From NCBI GenBank assembly GCA_014377425.1, contig JACMPQ010000024.1:1-52124 (forward strand): 52,124 nt of DNA. Direction: 5' to 3'. Below the pieces are notes generated by a model. The model made no database searches. It was given only the letters and a program-made list of their open reading frames with translations, and was not told the DNA's origin. This stretch comes from Microbacteriaceae bacterium (lineage in GTDB: Bacteria > Actinomycetota > Actinomycetes > Actinomycetales > Microbacteriaceae). Below, one piece after another: positions 28,219 through 36,762 of this stretch; position 1 is the stretch's first letter, and every line of letters begins with the position of its first letter. The translations under genes and the position numbers were made by a program.

Positions 28219-29400
28219 ATGACCGAGCTCAGCAGCACCGCAGTAGACACGGCCATGCGCCGCGCCCTGCAGCTCGCCGCCCTCGGACCGGTGACCGGAA
28301 CCAACCCGCGGGTCGGCTGCGTGATTCTCGCGCCGAACGGCATGACCCTCGCCGAGGGGTGGCATCGCGGGGCCGGCACCGCGCACGCCGAGGTAGACGC
28401 GTTGTCGTCGCTGTCACCGGGACAGGCCCGCGGGGCCACCGCGGTGGTCACCCTCGAGCCCTGTAACCACACCGGTCGCACCGGGCCCTGTGCGGAGGCC
28501 CTCATCGACGCCGGTATTGCTCGGGTGATTTATTCGGTGGCCGACCCGGGTGTGAACTCCGGCGGTGGGGCCGAAACCCTGCACGCCGCCGGCGTAGCGG
28601 TGGAGGCCGCTCGACTCCTTACCGAAGGCGAGGCATTTCTTGTTCGGTGGTTGACGGCGAACCGGCTCAGTCGCCCCTTCGTGAGTCTGAAATGGGCCGC
28701 GAGCCTCGACGGGCGAACGGCCGCCAGCGACGGCACCAGTCAGTGGATTACCGGCAGCGCGGCCCGGCAGCGCGTGCACGAGCAGCGCGCGGCATCCGAC
28801 GCGATCCTGGTGGGCACCGGCACCGTTATTGCCGACAATCCGAGCCTCACCGCCCGCGGCGACGGCGACGAACTTTTAGGGGCGCAGCCCCTTCCGGTTG
28901 TGATCGGCGAACGCGGCATCCCGACAGACGCCCGATTGCACGGCCACCCGCGTGGCGTGCGCGAGACCGGCACCCGCGACCTGACGGTGGTGCTCACCGA
29001 ACTGTTCGCCGAGGGGATCCGGAGCGTTTACGTTGAGGGCGGCCCAACGCTCGCGAGCGCCTTCGTAGCTGCCGGACTCGTGGACGAATATTTGGTTTAC
29101 CTTGCACCGGTACTCATCGGCGGAGCTGGCCCGCGGCAGCTTGCCATCGGCGATATCGGCGTCGCAACAATCGGGGATGCGCGCCGGTTGCAGATCGAGG
29201 CCGTTGAGATGCTCGGTGCCGACCTGCTGCTCACGGCGCGGCCCGCGGCGACGCCCCCGCCGGTCTCACCCGCTCCCGCAGTCGCGGCCGACTCTCCGCC
29301 TGCGACCGGCCCTGCAACGGGATTCGACCCCGCCCCTGCTTCTGCATCTGCATCTGCATCCACCCACGAGAGGACCCCGAATGTTCACCGGAATTATTGA
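28219..29400 (+). CDS. ribD: Bifunctional pyrimidine deaminase/reductase
   Basis: A 393-residue enzyme for the second and third steps of riboflavin synthesis. The N-terminal deaminase has the zinc site His56-Ala-Glu58 and Cys82/Cys91 in PCNHTGRTGPC. The reductase domain starts near residue 155 (VSLKWAASLDGRTA) and includes YVEGGPTLASAF. The last 50 or so residues are a Pro/Ala/Ser-rich tail containing a hexanucleotide-encoded SASASAS, not typical of RibD. ATG 28219 is the likely start, although its ribosome binding site is weak and lies in a hairpin. The 3' end overlaps ribE by 20 bases. Confidence 0.93.
   Translation: MTELSSTAVDTAMRRALQLAALGPVTGTNPRVGCVILAPNGMTLAEGWHRGAGTAHAEVDALSSLSPGQARGATAVVTLEPCNHTGRTGPCAEALIDAGIARVIYSVADPGVNSGGGAETLHAAGVAVEAARLLTEGEAFLVRWLTANRLSRPFVSLKWAASLDGRTAASDGTSQWITGSAARQRVHEQRAASDAILVGTGTVIADNPSLTARGDGDELLGAQPLPVVIGERGIPTDARLHGHPRGVRETGTRDLTVVLTELFAEGIRSVYVEGGPTLASAFVAAGLVDEYLVYLAPVLIGGAGPRQLAIGDIGVATIGDARRLQIEAVEMLGADLLLTARPAATPPPVSPAPAVAADSPPATGPATGFDPAPASASASASTHERTPNVHRNY
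29341..29358. repeat. Hexanucleotide repeat (tctgca)x3 in the ribD tail
   Basis: Three perfect copies of tctgca encode alternating Ser-Ala in the low-complexity C-terminus of RibD. Copy changes would keep the frame, so only tail length would vary. Confidence 0.8.
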
Positions 29401-29986
29401 GGAGCGCGGCGAGATCATCGGCTGGCAGCCCAGCACGGATGCCGCCATCATCACGGTGCGCGCACCGCTCTCGGTGAGCGACGCGAAACACGGCGACTCC
29501 ATTTCGGTCAGCGGCGTGTGCCTCACCGTGATCGCTCAGGGCCCGGACTGGTTCAGCGCCGACGTAATGGCAATGACCATCGCCACGAGCATCTTCAAAT
29601 CCCCTGCCCTCGGGGCCGCCGTCAACCTCGAGCGGGCGGCCCACGTGGGCGATCGCCTGGGCGGACACATCGTTCAGGGCCACATCGACGGCACGAGCAC
29701 CCTCACGTCGATCGACGAGGGTGGCGCGTGGCGGGTGCTGCGCTTCAGTCTGACTCCGGATGTCGCACCGCTCGTGACCCGCAAAGGCTCAATCGCCGTC
29801 GACGGCGTATCCCTCACCGTGAGTGCGGTCGGCAGCGACTGGTTTGAGGTCTCGCTAATTCCCGAAACCCTGACCGCCACGACCCTGGGCGACCGCGTGA
29901 TCGGCGACGAGGTTAACATCGAAACCGATCTGCTGGCACGACACGTTGAGCGGATGCTGCAATTCACCGACAGGAGCACCAAATGA
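29381..29986 (+). CDS. ribE: Riboflavin synthase, alpha subunit
   Basis: A 201-residue trimeric enzyme that dismutates two 6,7-dimethyl-8-ribityllumazines to riboflavin. It starts with the hallmark MFTGIIEERG and contains the two internally homologous lumazine-binding halves: the first has SISVSGVCLTV (around residue 45), the second has SIAVDGVSLTVSAV (around residue 142). The ATG lies inside the end of ribD, following GAGAGGA. The stop overlaps the ribBA start (ATGA). I use ribE for riboflavin synthase; some schemes call it ribC. Confidence 0.95.
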   Translation: MFTGIIEERGEIIGWQPSTDAAIITVRAPLSVSDAKHGDSISVSGVCLTVIAQGPDWFSADVMAMTIATSIFKSPALGAAVNLERAAHVGDRLGGHIVQGHIDGTSTLTSIDEGGAWRVLRFSLTPDVAPLVTRKGSIAVDGVSLTVSAVGSDWFEVSLIPETLTATTLGDRVIGDEVNIETDLLARHVERMLQFTDRSTK

Positions 29987-31302
29987 GCCTCTCCGACATT
30001 CCGACCGCGATTTCTGAGTTACGCGCCGGGCGCCCGATCATCGTGGTGGACGATGAGGGACGGGAAAACGAGGGGGATGTGGTGCTGGCCGCCGAGCTCG
30101 CTAGCCAGGAGTGGATCGCGTGGCTTGTGCGGGTGTCATCCGGGTTCATCTGCGCCCCGATGACCAACGAGATCGCCGACCGTCTCAATCTGCCGGTGAT
30201 GGTTACGCACAACCAAGACCCGCGCGGAACGAACTACACCGTGACGGTGGATGCCGCCGACCGTTTCTCCACCGGCATTAGCGCAGCCGACCGCGCCCAC
30301 ACCCTGCGTGTGTTGGCGAACCTCGAGTCAACTCCCGCGAGCCTGAACCGTCCGGGACACATCTTGCCCTTGCGAGCCGTCAACGGCGGAGTGCGCGAGC
30401 GTGACGGGCACACCGAGGCATCCGTCGACCTGCTGAAACTCGCCGGCCTCACCCCGGTGGCTGCAATCTGCGAAATCGTAGCCGAGGACGGCGAAATGAT
30501 GCGCCTGCCGGGGCTGCTCGCGCTCGGCGCACGCGACGGAGTGAAGGTTGTGACCATCGCGGCGCTGGTGGAATACCTGAACACCAACCCGGGCCACAAT
30601 GTCACCCTCGCCCCGGTCATTGCCGAAACTCCACGGGTGATCTTCGAGGTAGAGACAACCCTTCCCTCGACGAGCGGGCTTTTTCGCGTTCGTGCCTACC
30701 GCGACGTGATGACCGGTGCCGACCACTTGGCGATCATCTCGGGAGTTCCAAGAAATGGCTGCCTGTTGCGCGTGCACTCCGAATGCCTTACCGGAGAGGT
30801 GCTGGGAAGTCAGCGCTGCGAGTGCGGACCACAGCTGGACACGGCGCTTGAGGCGATCGCAGCCGAGGGTGGGATCGTGATTTACATGCGCGGCCACGAA
30901 GGGCGCGGGATTGGGCTAATCAACAAGCTGAAGGCCTACAAGTTGCAGGACGCGGGGCTCGACACCCTCGACGCCAACCTCGCCCTCGGTTTTCCAGCCG
31001 ACGGCCGCGACTACAGCGCCGCCGTGGCGATCCTCGACGACCTCGGGGTCAACTCAGTGCGCATCCTGACCAATAACCCTGACAAACTGAAGCAGTTGAC
31101 CGATCGCGGAATCACCGTTGTCGAGCAGGTTCCGCTCGTGGTTGGGGTGGGCGACTTCAACCAGCTTTATCTGGGCGCGAAGCGCGACCGCATGGGACAC
31201 GCACTTCCGAGCGACACCGAACTCACGGATGCGAGCCTGGCGAGCCTCGAACGAGCGCTGGCGGCATCCGTGATGCAAACTACGAAAGAGCAGGAACTGT
31301 GA
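29983..31302 (+). CDS. ribBA: Bifunctional DHBP synthase / GTP cyclohydrolase II
   Basis: A 439-residue fusion providing both starting branches of riboflavin synthesis. The N-terminal RibB half (about 1-205) has DDEGRENEGD and the MMRLPGL segment, making 3,4-dihydroxy-2-butanone 4-phosphate from ribulose-5-phosphate. The C-terminal RibA half has the zinc cysteines in GEVLGSQRCECGPQL (preceded by HSECLTG) and HEGRGIGL, LTNNPDK downstream. The ATG overlaps the ribE stop, and its stop overlaps ribH, so all four rib genes form one coupled operon behind the FMN riboswitch. Confidence 0.96.
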   Translation: MSLSDIPTAISELRAGRPIIVVDDEGRENEGDVVLAAELASQEWIAWLVRVSSGFICAPMTNEIADRLNLPVMVTHNQDPRGTNYTVTVDAADRFSTGISAADRAHTLRVLANLESTPASLNRPGHILPLRAVNGGVRERDGHTEASVDLLKLAGLTPVAAICEIVAEDGEMMRLPGLLALGARDGVKVVTIAALVEYLNTNPGHNVTLAPVIAETPRVIFEVETTLPSTSGLFRVRAYRDVMTGADHLAIISGVPRNGCLLRVHSECLTGEVLGSQRCECGPQLDTALEAIAAEGGIVIYMRGHEGRGIGLINKLKAYKLQDAGLDTLDANLALGFPADGRDYSAAVAILDDLGVNSVRILTNNPDKLKQLTDRGITVVEQVPLVVGVGDFNQLYLGAKRDRMGHALPSDTELTDASLASLERALAASVMQTTKEQEL

Positions 31303-31784
31303 GCGGCGCAGGCGCACCCGAAATTGTCACCGTCGACGGCACCGGAATACGGGTGACCATCGTGGCCGGACTCTGGCACGAAGAAATTGCCGAAGGACTT
31401 TTGGCGGGTGCCCAGCGTTACCTCGCCGGCACCGGCGCGACGGTAACCGTTCTGCGGGTTTCGGGAAGTTTCGAACTGCCGGTGGTGAGCCGCGCGGCCC
31501 TTGACGGCGGAGCCGACGCCGTGGTGGCACTCGGCGTGATCATCCGGGGCGGAACTCCACACTTTGAATACGTATCGGATGCCGCCACCTCGGGACTCAA
31601 CCAGGTGAGTATCCTCACCCGTAAACCGGTCGGTTTCGGGGTGCTCACCGTCGACAACGAAAAGCAGGCCCTTGACCGTGCGGGTCTTGCCGATTCGCAC
31701 GAGGACAAGGGTGCGGAGGCTGCCGAAGCCGCACTGACCACGGCACTGTTGCTGCGGGCACTCGCGGTGCGAATCGCTGGCTAG
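31299..31784 (+). CDS. ribH: 6,7-dimethyl-8-ribityllumazine synthase
   Basis: A 161-residue enzyme that joins the RibB product with the pyrimidine made by RibD; it assembles into pentamers or 60-mer shells. Visible motifs are GLWHEEIAEGLL at the N-terminus, GSFELPV in the middle, and ALGVIIRGGTPHFEYV with the catalytic histidine. The GTG start overlaps the ribBA stop by four bases. It is the last recognised gene of the riboflavin operon. Confidence 0.95.
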   Translation: MSGAGAPEIVTVDGTGIRVTIVAGLWHEEIAEGLLAGAQRYLAGTGATVTVLRVSGSFELPVVSRAALDGGADAVVALGVIIRGGTPHFEYVSDAATSGLNQVSILTRKPVGFGVLTVDNEKQALDRAGLADSHEDKGAEAAEAALTTALLLRALAVRIAG

Positions 31785-31793
31785 GCTTGAACG

Positions 31794-32201
31794 GTGAGAA
31801 ATCCGCTGCTCTACATTCGCCTCGCCGTCGTGCTGGTTTCTGTGGCGCTCGCCGGTCTCTTCATTTTTCAGGTGTTCGTAAAACCAGATGCCAGCCCGGC
31901 CCTGGAAAAGATCACGCTGAGCCAAACCGGACCGGATGCTCCGCCACTGGGCGCGGCGCCGCGGACGATTGACCAGTCCGATCGTTTGCAGTCGTTCAGC
32001 GATCTGATGCGCCGGTACAGCATTCGGGAACAGGCGGACGTGCCGGTGTTTGCCGCCTGCGCGGGCGAGGTCATCACCACAGCCGCACTGGTTTACGTTG
32101 ACGGCAGCAAGATTCCGCTGAGCTTCACCAGTTGCACGAGCACCGATCTGTCGACCTTCAACGCGGCAGCCGCCCGGATGATTGCGGGCTGGGGCTACTG
32201 A
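31794..32201 (+). CDS. Small membrane-anchored hypothetical protein
   Basis: I do not recognise this 135-residue protein. Residues 7-28 form one hydrophobic N-terminal helix (a signal anchor), followed by a proline/glycine-rich linker and an extracytoplasmic domain with two cysteines (FAACAG and FTSCTS) that could form a disulfide. It begins with GTG 31794, nine bases after the ribH stop, so it is probably cotranscribed with the rib genes. Its codon use and composition match the neighbours. A link to riboflavin or flavin handling is only a guess from position. Confidence 0.75.
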   Translation: MRNPLLYIRLAVVLVSVALAGLFIFQVFVKPDASPALEKITLSQTGPDAPPLGAAPRTIDQSDRLQSFSDLMRRYSIREQADVPVFAACAGEVITTAALVYVDGSKIPLSFTSCTSTDLSTFNAAAARMIAGWGY

Positions 32202-32269
32202 GCGCACCGCGTCACAGTTTTTGCAGGAAGAGATTTGGGTGCGGACAACGCGCCACCAGGGAGAGAACG

Positions 32270-34261
32270 ATGAGCACCGAGACCACACCGCGAGCACCAG
32301 CCACCGGCCGAGCCGAGCGCACCGGGCGGGCGGGGCGCGCGGCGGGCTCTGCCGGCTCGGGCAACTCGGATGGTGCGGGCGCTGGCTTTGGACGATCGGG
32401 ACGTTTGGGGCGGGCCGGTCGTTCTGGGCGCCCAGTGGATGATGGCCCCCGGGCCACCTTCGGCCAGCTTTTGCCCTACCTGATGGAGCACCGCCGGGTG
32501 CTGAGCTTTGTTATTGTGCTCTCGCTCCTCGGTGCGGCCGCGTCTCTCGCGCAACCGCTACTCGTGAGCCAGGTGATCGCCGTCGTGCAGGCCGGTAAAT
32601 CACTGCAGGGACTCGTGTGGGTGCTCGTGGTGCTCGTGGTGGCATCCGGTCTGATCAGCGGCTACCAGCACTATCTGCTGCAGCGCACCGGAGAGGGCGT
32701 TGTACTGTCGAGCCGTCGCCGCCTCGTCTCGCGCCTGCTGAACCTGCCGATCAGTGAATTCGATTTGCGCCGCACCGGTGACCTTGTCTCGCGTGTCGGC
32801 AGCGACACTACCCTGCTGCGGGCCGTGCTCACGCAGGGGCTCGTCGAGGCAATCGGTGGCTCGGTGACCTTCGTCGGGGCACTCATTGCGATGGCGATTA
32901 TCGACCCGGTGCTGCTGAGCCTTACCGTGCTGGTCATCGCGGTGTCAGTGGTAACCGTGGTGCTGCTGAGCCGCCGGATTCGGGTGGCCAGCCGCAAAGC
33001 GCAGGAGAAGGTAGGAGACCTCGCCGCAGCCGTCGAGCGCTCGATCAGTGCGGTTCGCACCATCCGCGCATCCAATGCCACCGAACGCGAAATTGCCGCC
33101 GTGCAGAAAGATGCCGAAGGCGCCTGGGCCATGGGCATCAGCGTGGCCAAGATCTCGGCGCTTGTGGTGCCGATTGCCGGGATCGCGCTGCAGGTATCGT
33201 TTCTGGTGGTGCTCGGCGTGGGTGGCTACCGCGTCGCCAGCGGCGCCATCACGGTCGCGAACCTCGTGGCGTTTATTCTCTTCCTATTTTTGATGATCAT
33301 GCCCCTGGGCCAGGCGTTCGGTGCGATTACCGCCGTGAATCAGGCACTCGGCGCCCTCGGCCGCATTCAGGAAATTATTTCGTTGCCGAGCGAAACCGAT
33401 GCCGACGAGGAACTTCGCGCAACCGCGGCCCCCGCGGTGGACACCACCGACGCCATCACCTTCAGCAACGTGGAATTTCTCTACGACGAGGCCGCGCTTG
33501 CCGATAATTCGGCCGAATCCGGGTCGTCCGAATCCGCGTCATTCGGTTCCGTGAACTCTGCTCTGGCCGCACCGAAGGATCGCACCGTGTTGCGCGGGGT
33601 CACCTTCTCGGCGGCCAGGGGCCAGCGCACGGCGCTGGTCGGGCCATCCGGTGCCGGAAAAAGCACCATTCTGGCCCTGATCGAGCGTTTCTACGACCCG
33701 ACGGCGGGCGTGATTCGCATCGGTGGCGTCGACCTCAAAGCCATCGACCGCGAAGCCCTGCGCGCCCAGATCGGTTATGTGGAGCAGGATGCCCCGGTGC
33801 TCGCCGGTACCCTGCGTGAGAACCTTGTGCTCGGTGCACCCTCAGCCACCGACGCCGACTGCGTGCGAGTGCTGCACGCGGTGAACCTCACCGAGGTTCT
33901 GGAACGCAACCCGCTCGGGCTCAACGCGCCCGTGGGTCAAGACGGCGTAATGCTCTCCGGCGGGGAACGCCAGCGCCTGGCGATTGCCCGCACCCTGCTT
34001 GCCGCGCCGCCGATTTTGCTGCTGGATGAATCGACCTCCGCGCTCGACGGCCTCAACGAGCAAATGCTGCGCGAAGCCATCGACGCGGTGGCCGAAAACC
34101 GCACCTTGATCGTGATCGCTCACCGACTCTCCACCGTGGTGGACTCCGACCAGATTGTGGTGCTCGATCACGGTCGAGTGGTGGGTGTGGGCACCCACTC
34201 CGAGCTCGTGGTTTCCACCCCGCTGTACCGGGAGCTCGCGAAGCACCAGCTGCTGGTGTAG
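32270..34261 (+). CDS. ABC transporter, fused permease and ATPase (exporter half)
   Basis: A 663-residue type IV ABC exporter half-transporter that would work as a dimer. Residues 1-60 are a disordered Gly/Arg/Ser-rich leader (repeated GR and AGR). Residues 60-370 hold the six-helix transmembrane domain. The nucleotide-binding domain has Walker A GPSGAGKST, the signature SGGERQRLAIARTLL and Walker B ILLLDESTSALD. A Ser/Ala-rich insertion of about 30 residues interrupts the start of the ATPase domain (after VEFLYDE). ATG 32270 follows GGGAGAG. The substrate is unknown: lipids, peptides or drugs are exported by relatives. Confidence 0.9.
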   Translation: MSTETTPRAPATGRAERTGRAGRAAGSAGSGNSDGAGAGFGRSGRLGRAGRSGRPVDDGPRATFGQLLPYLMEHRRVLSFVIVLSLLGAAASLAQPLLVSQVIAVVQAGKSLQGLVWVLVVLVVASGLISGYQHYLLQRTGEGVVLSSRRRLVSRLLNLPISEFDLRRTGDLVSRVGSDTTLLRAVLTQGLVEAIGGSVTFVGALIAMAIIDPVLLSLTVLVIAVSVVTVVLLSRRIRVASRKAQEKVGDLAAAVERSISAVRTIRASNATEREIAAVQKDAEGAWAMGISVAKISALVVPIAGIALQVSFLVVLGVGGYRVASGAITVANLVAFILFLFLMIMPLGQAFGAITAVNQALGALGRIQEIISLPSETDADEELRATAAPAVDTTDAITFSNVEFLYDEAALADNSAESGSSESASFGSVNSALAAPKDRTVLRGVTFSAARGQRTALVGPSGAGKSTILALIERFYDPTAGVIRIGGVDLKAIDREALRAQIGYVEQDAPVLAGTLRENLVLGAPSATDADCVRVLHAVNLTEVLERNPLGLNAPVGQDGVMLSGGERQRLAIARTLLAAPPILLLDESTSALDGLNEQMLREAIDAVAENRTLIVIAHRLSTVVDSDQIVVLDHGRVVGVGTHSELVVSTPLYRELAKHQLLV

Positions 34262-34376
34262 CGCGGGCTGCAGCGCGCGCTGGCGGGCGTTTGCGCTGGC
34301 CGGCGGTGCAACTCCCTACTCTCGTGGCGCTTGACTGCTCGCGAGTGCGCGCACACATCACGACAGCCCTCAATGG

Positions 34377-35192
34377 CTAGAGCGCGAGCGCCCACATCGC
34401 GACCGCACTGGCCGCCGCGACGTTGAGCGAGTCAATGCCGTGCCGCATTGGGATCTGCACGATCGTGTCGGCCGCGGCGATTGCCTCTGCGGTGAGTCCC
34501 TCGCCCTCCGCCCCCAGCACCATCGCGAGCTTCGCCGGTGCGTGGGCGGCGAATTCGCGCAGGCTCACGGCATCCGGGGTCAGCGCCAAAGCCGCCACGT
34601 GAAAACCGGCTGCCACCAGAAGCTCCCGGGTTGAGGCCCAGTCGCCGACGCGCGTCCACGGCACCTGCAAGACCGTCCCCATGCTCACCCGGATGGCCCG
34701 GCGGTAGAACGGGTCGGAACAGCGCGGGGTGACCAACACGGCATCCGCACCGATCGCCCCGACAGAACGAAAGATCGCACCGACGTTGGTGGGGTCGGCC
34801 ACGTTCTCGATCACAACCACCCGGCGGGCGCTCTGGATGAGGGCCAGAGCATCCGGCAACTCGGGGCGATGCATCGAAGCGATGAGGCCGCGGTGCAGCA
34901 CATAGCCGGTGAGCTGCTCGAGGAGCTCGCTTGGGCCGACGAAGATCGGCACCGCGGAATCGCCCTCGGCCAGGTCTCCTACTGCGGCGATTGCCTCCTC
35001 GACGCTGCCTTCCAAAGCCAGCACCGAGCGCGGCCGATGACCGGCTCGCAGAGCGCGCTCGAAGACCAGCAGGGACTCGGCCAGATACAGGCCGTGCTCG
35101 GTGCCGCGTGCCTTCTTGAGCGCCACATCGGTGAGGTGGGCGTAATCGGAAAGGCGCGGATCGCTGAGGTCGGTGACGGCGACTACCGGCAC
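34377..35192 (-). CDS. SpoU/TrmH-family RNA 2'-O-methyltransferase
   Basis: A 271-residue SPOUT methyltransferase acting on rRNA or tRNA ribose. The three knot motifs are present: NVADPTNVGAIFR (motif 1), VLGAEGEGLT (motif 2) and IPMRHGIDSLNVAAASAVAMW split across motif 3. An N-terminal substrate-binding domain with LYLAESLLVFERAL matches the SpoU_sub_bind region. GTG 35192 is the only reasonable start. It lies 103 bases after the end of the dehydrogenase gene on the same strand. The RNA target cannot be deduced. Confidence 0.88.
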   Translation of the reverse strand: MPVVAVTDLSDPRLSDYAHLTDVALKKARGTEHGLYLAESLLVFERALRAGHRPRSVLALEGSVEEAIAAVGDLAEGDSAVPIFVGPSELLEQLTGYVLHRGLIASMHRPELPDALALIQSARRVVVIENVADPTNVGAIFRSVGAIGADAVLVTPRCSDPFYRRAIRVSMGTVLQVPWTRVGDWASTRELLVAAGFHVAALALTPDAVSLREFAAHAPAKLAMVLGAEGEGLTAEAIAAADTIVQIPMRHGIDSLNVAAASAVAMWALAL

Positions 35193-35295
35193 TGTGCCAG
35201 CTGTCGCCCAGGGTCGGCCGATCCCGCTGGAGTCGTCCGGTCAGTAGCTCCGCGCCACACTCGGTCGAAGAACACCCCGTTGGCCGCTCCGCGTC

Positions 35296-36762
35296 TCACG
35301 CGAAGGCATTGGGCGTCATCGTGTACTTCGTTTCGAGGTACTCGTGGATGCCCTGCGCACCACCCTCGCGGCCCATGCCGGACTGCTTGACCCCACCGAA
35401 GGGAGCTGCAGCGTTGGAGATGACCCCCACATTGAGGCCCATCATGCCAGTGGCGAGGCTTTCGATCATCCGCTGGCCTCGAGCGAGATCGCGGGTGTAG
35501 ACGTAGCTGACGAGGCCGTATTGGGTGTCGTTGGCCTTAGCCACGGCATCCGCTTCGTCGGTGAAGGTGGTGATCGCCAGCACCGGTCCGAAGATTTCTT
35601 CACGCAGGATGTCGCTGCCGGCGACCACCCCGGTGAGCACGGTCGGTTGGAAGAAGGTGCCGGGGCCGTCGACTTTCGACCCGCCGGTGCGAACGGTCGC
35701 TCCCCGGGAGACCGCGTCGTTCACGAGATCGGCAGCTTTGGTAACCGCGGCGGCGTTGATGAGTGGGCCGATGCGCACGGCGTCATCCGTTCCTCGTCCG
35801 ATCAGGAATTCGCTGACGGCTGCGGTAACGCGCGCAGCGAATTCTTCGGCGATCGACTCGTGCACGATGAAGCGGTTGGCTGCGGTGCAGGCCTCGCCGA
35901 TGTTGCGGAATTTGGCCAGCAGCGCACCCTCAACGGCCTTGTCGAGGTCGGCGTCGGCGAAGACCACGAACGGGGCATTACCGCCAAGCTCCATCGAGGT
36001 GCGCAGCACCCCGTCGGCCGCCTGCTTGAGCAGGGCGATGCCGACCGAGGTCGACCCGGTAAAGCTGAGCTTGCGTAGGCGCGGGTCGGCGATGATCGGC
36101 GCGGAGACCGCGGCCGAGGTGGAGGTAGTGATGACGTTGACGACGCCTGCCGGGAGCCCGGCATCTTCGAGCAGCTGCGCGAAGTAGAGGGTGGTGAGCG
36201 GGGTGAGCTCTGCGGGCTTGATCACCGCGGTGCAGCCGGCGGCAATGGCCGGTGCGATCTTGCGGGTGGCCATGGCGAGCGGAAAATTCCACGGGGTGAT
36301 TAGAAACGACGGCCCGACCGGGCGGTGGGTGACGATCATGGTGCCGGTGCCCTCGGGGTTGTTGCCGTAGTGCCCCGAAATGCGCACTGCTTCCTCGCTG
36401 AACCAGCGCAAAAACTCGCCGCCGTAGGCGACCTCGCCGCGGGCTTCGGCCAGCGGTTTGCCCATCTCCAGCGTCATCAACAGCGCGAACTCTTCTTTGC
36501 GCTCTTGCAGCAGATCGAAGGCGCGGCGCAGAATCTCCCCGCGCACGCGGGCCGGAGTGGCTCCCCACGACGCCTGGGCCGCGTCGGCGGCATCCATCGC
36601 GAGGGCACCATCGGAGACGGAGGCGTCGGCGATCGACATCAGCACGTTGCCGGTGGCCGGGTCGAGAACATCGATCGTCCGTCCTGAGGTCGACTCGACC
36701 CACTGGCCACCAATGTAGAGACGGTTCGGGATTTTAGCGAGCAGTTCGGCTTCGGTGATCAT
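35296..36762 (-). CDS. gabD: NAD(P)-dependent succinate-semialdehyde (aldehyde) dehydrogenase
   Basis: A 488-residue member of the aldehyde dehydrogenase superfamily, closest in look to GabD. Landmarks are TPWNFPLAM in the cofactor domain, the general base Glu258 in ELGGNAP, and the nucleophile Cys292 in GEACTAANR. ATG 36762 overlaps the stop of the MMPL gene (ATGA) and has GAGA upstream; the open frame extends 23 codons further into that gene but would not be needed. It would oxidise succinate semialdehyde to succinate; other aldehydes are possible, since the family is broad. Confidence 0.88.
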   Translation of the reverse strand: MITEAELLAKIPNRLYIGGQWVESTSGRTIDVLDPATGNVLMSIADASVSDGALAMDAADAAQASWGATPARVRGEILRRAFDLLQERKEEFALLMTLEMGKPLAEARGEVAYGGEFLRWFSEEAVRISGHYGNNPEGTGTMIVTHRPVGPSFLITPWNFPLAMATRKIAPAIAAGCTAVIKPAELTPLTTLYFAQLLEDAGLPAGVVNVITTSTSAAVSAPIIADPRLRKLSFTGSTSVGIALLKQAADGVLRTSMELGGNAPFVVFADADLDKAVEGALLAKFRNIGEACTAANRFIVHESIAEEFAARVTAAVSEFLIGRGTDDAVRIGPLINAAAVTKAADLVNDAVSRGATVRTGGSKVDGPGTFFQPTVLTGVVAGSDILREEIFGPVLAITTFTDEADAVAKANDTQYGLVSYVYTRDLARGQRMIESLATGMMGLNVGVISNAAAPFGGVKQSGMGREGGAQGIHEYLETKYTMTPNAFA

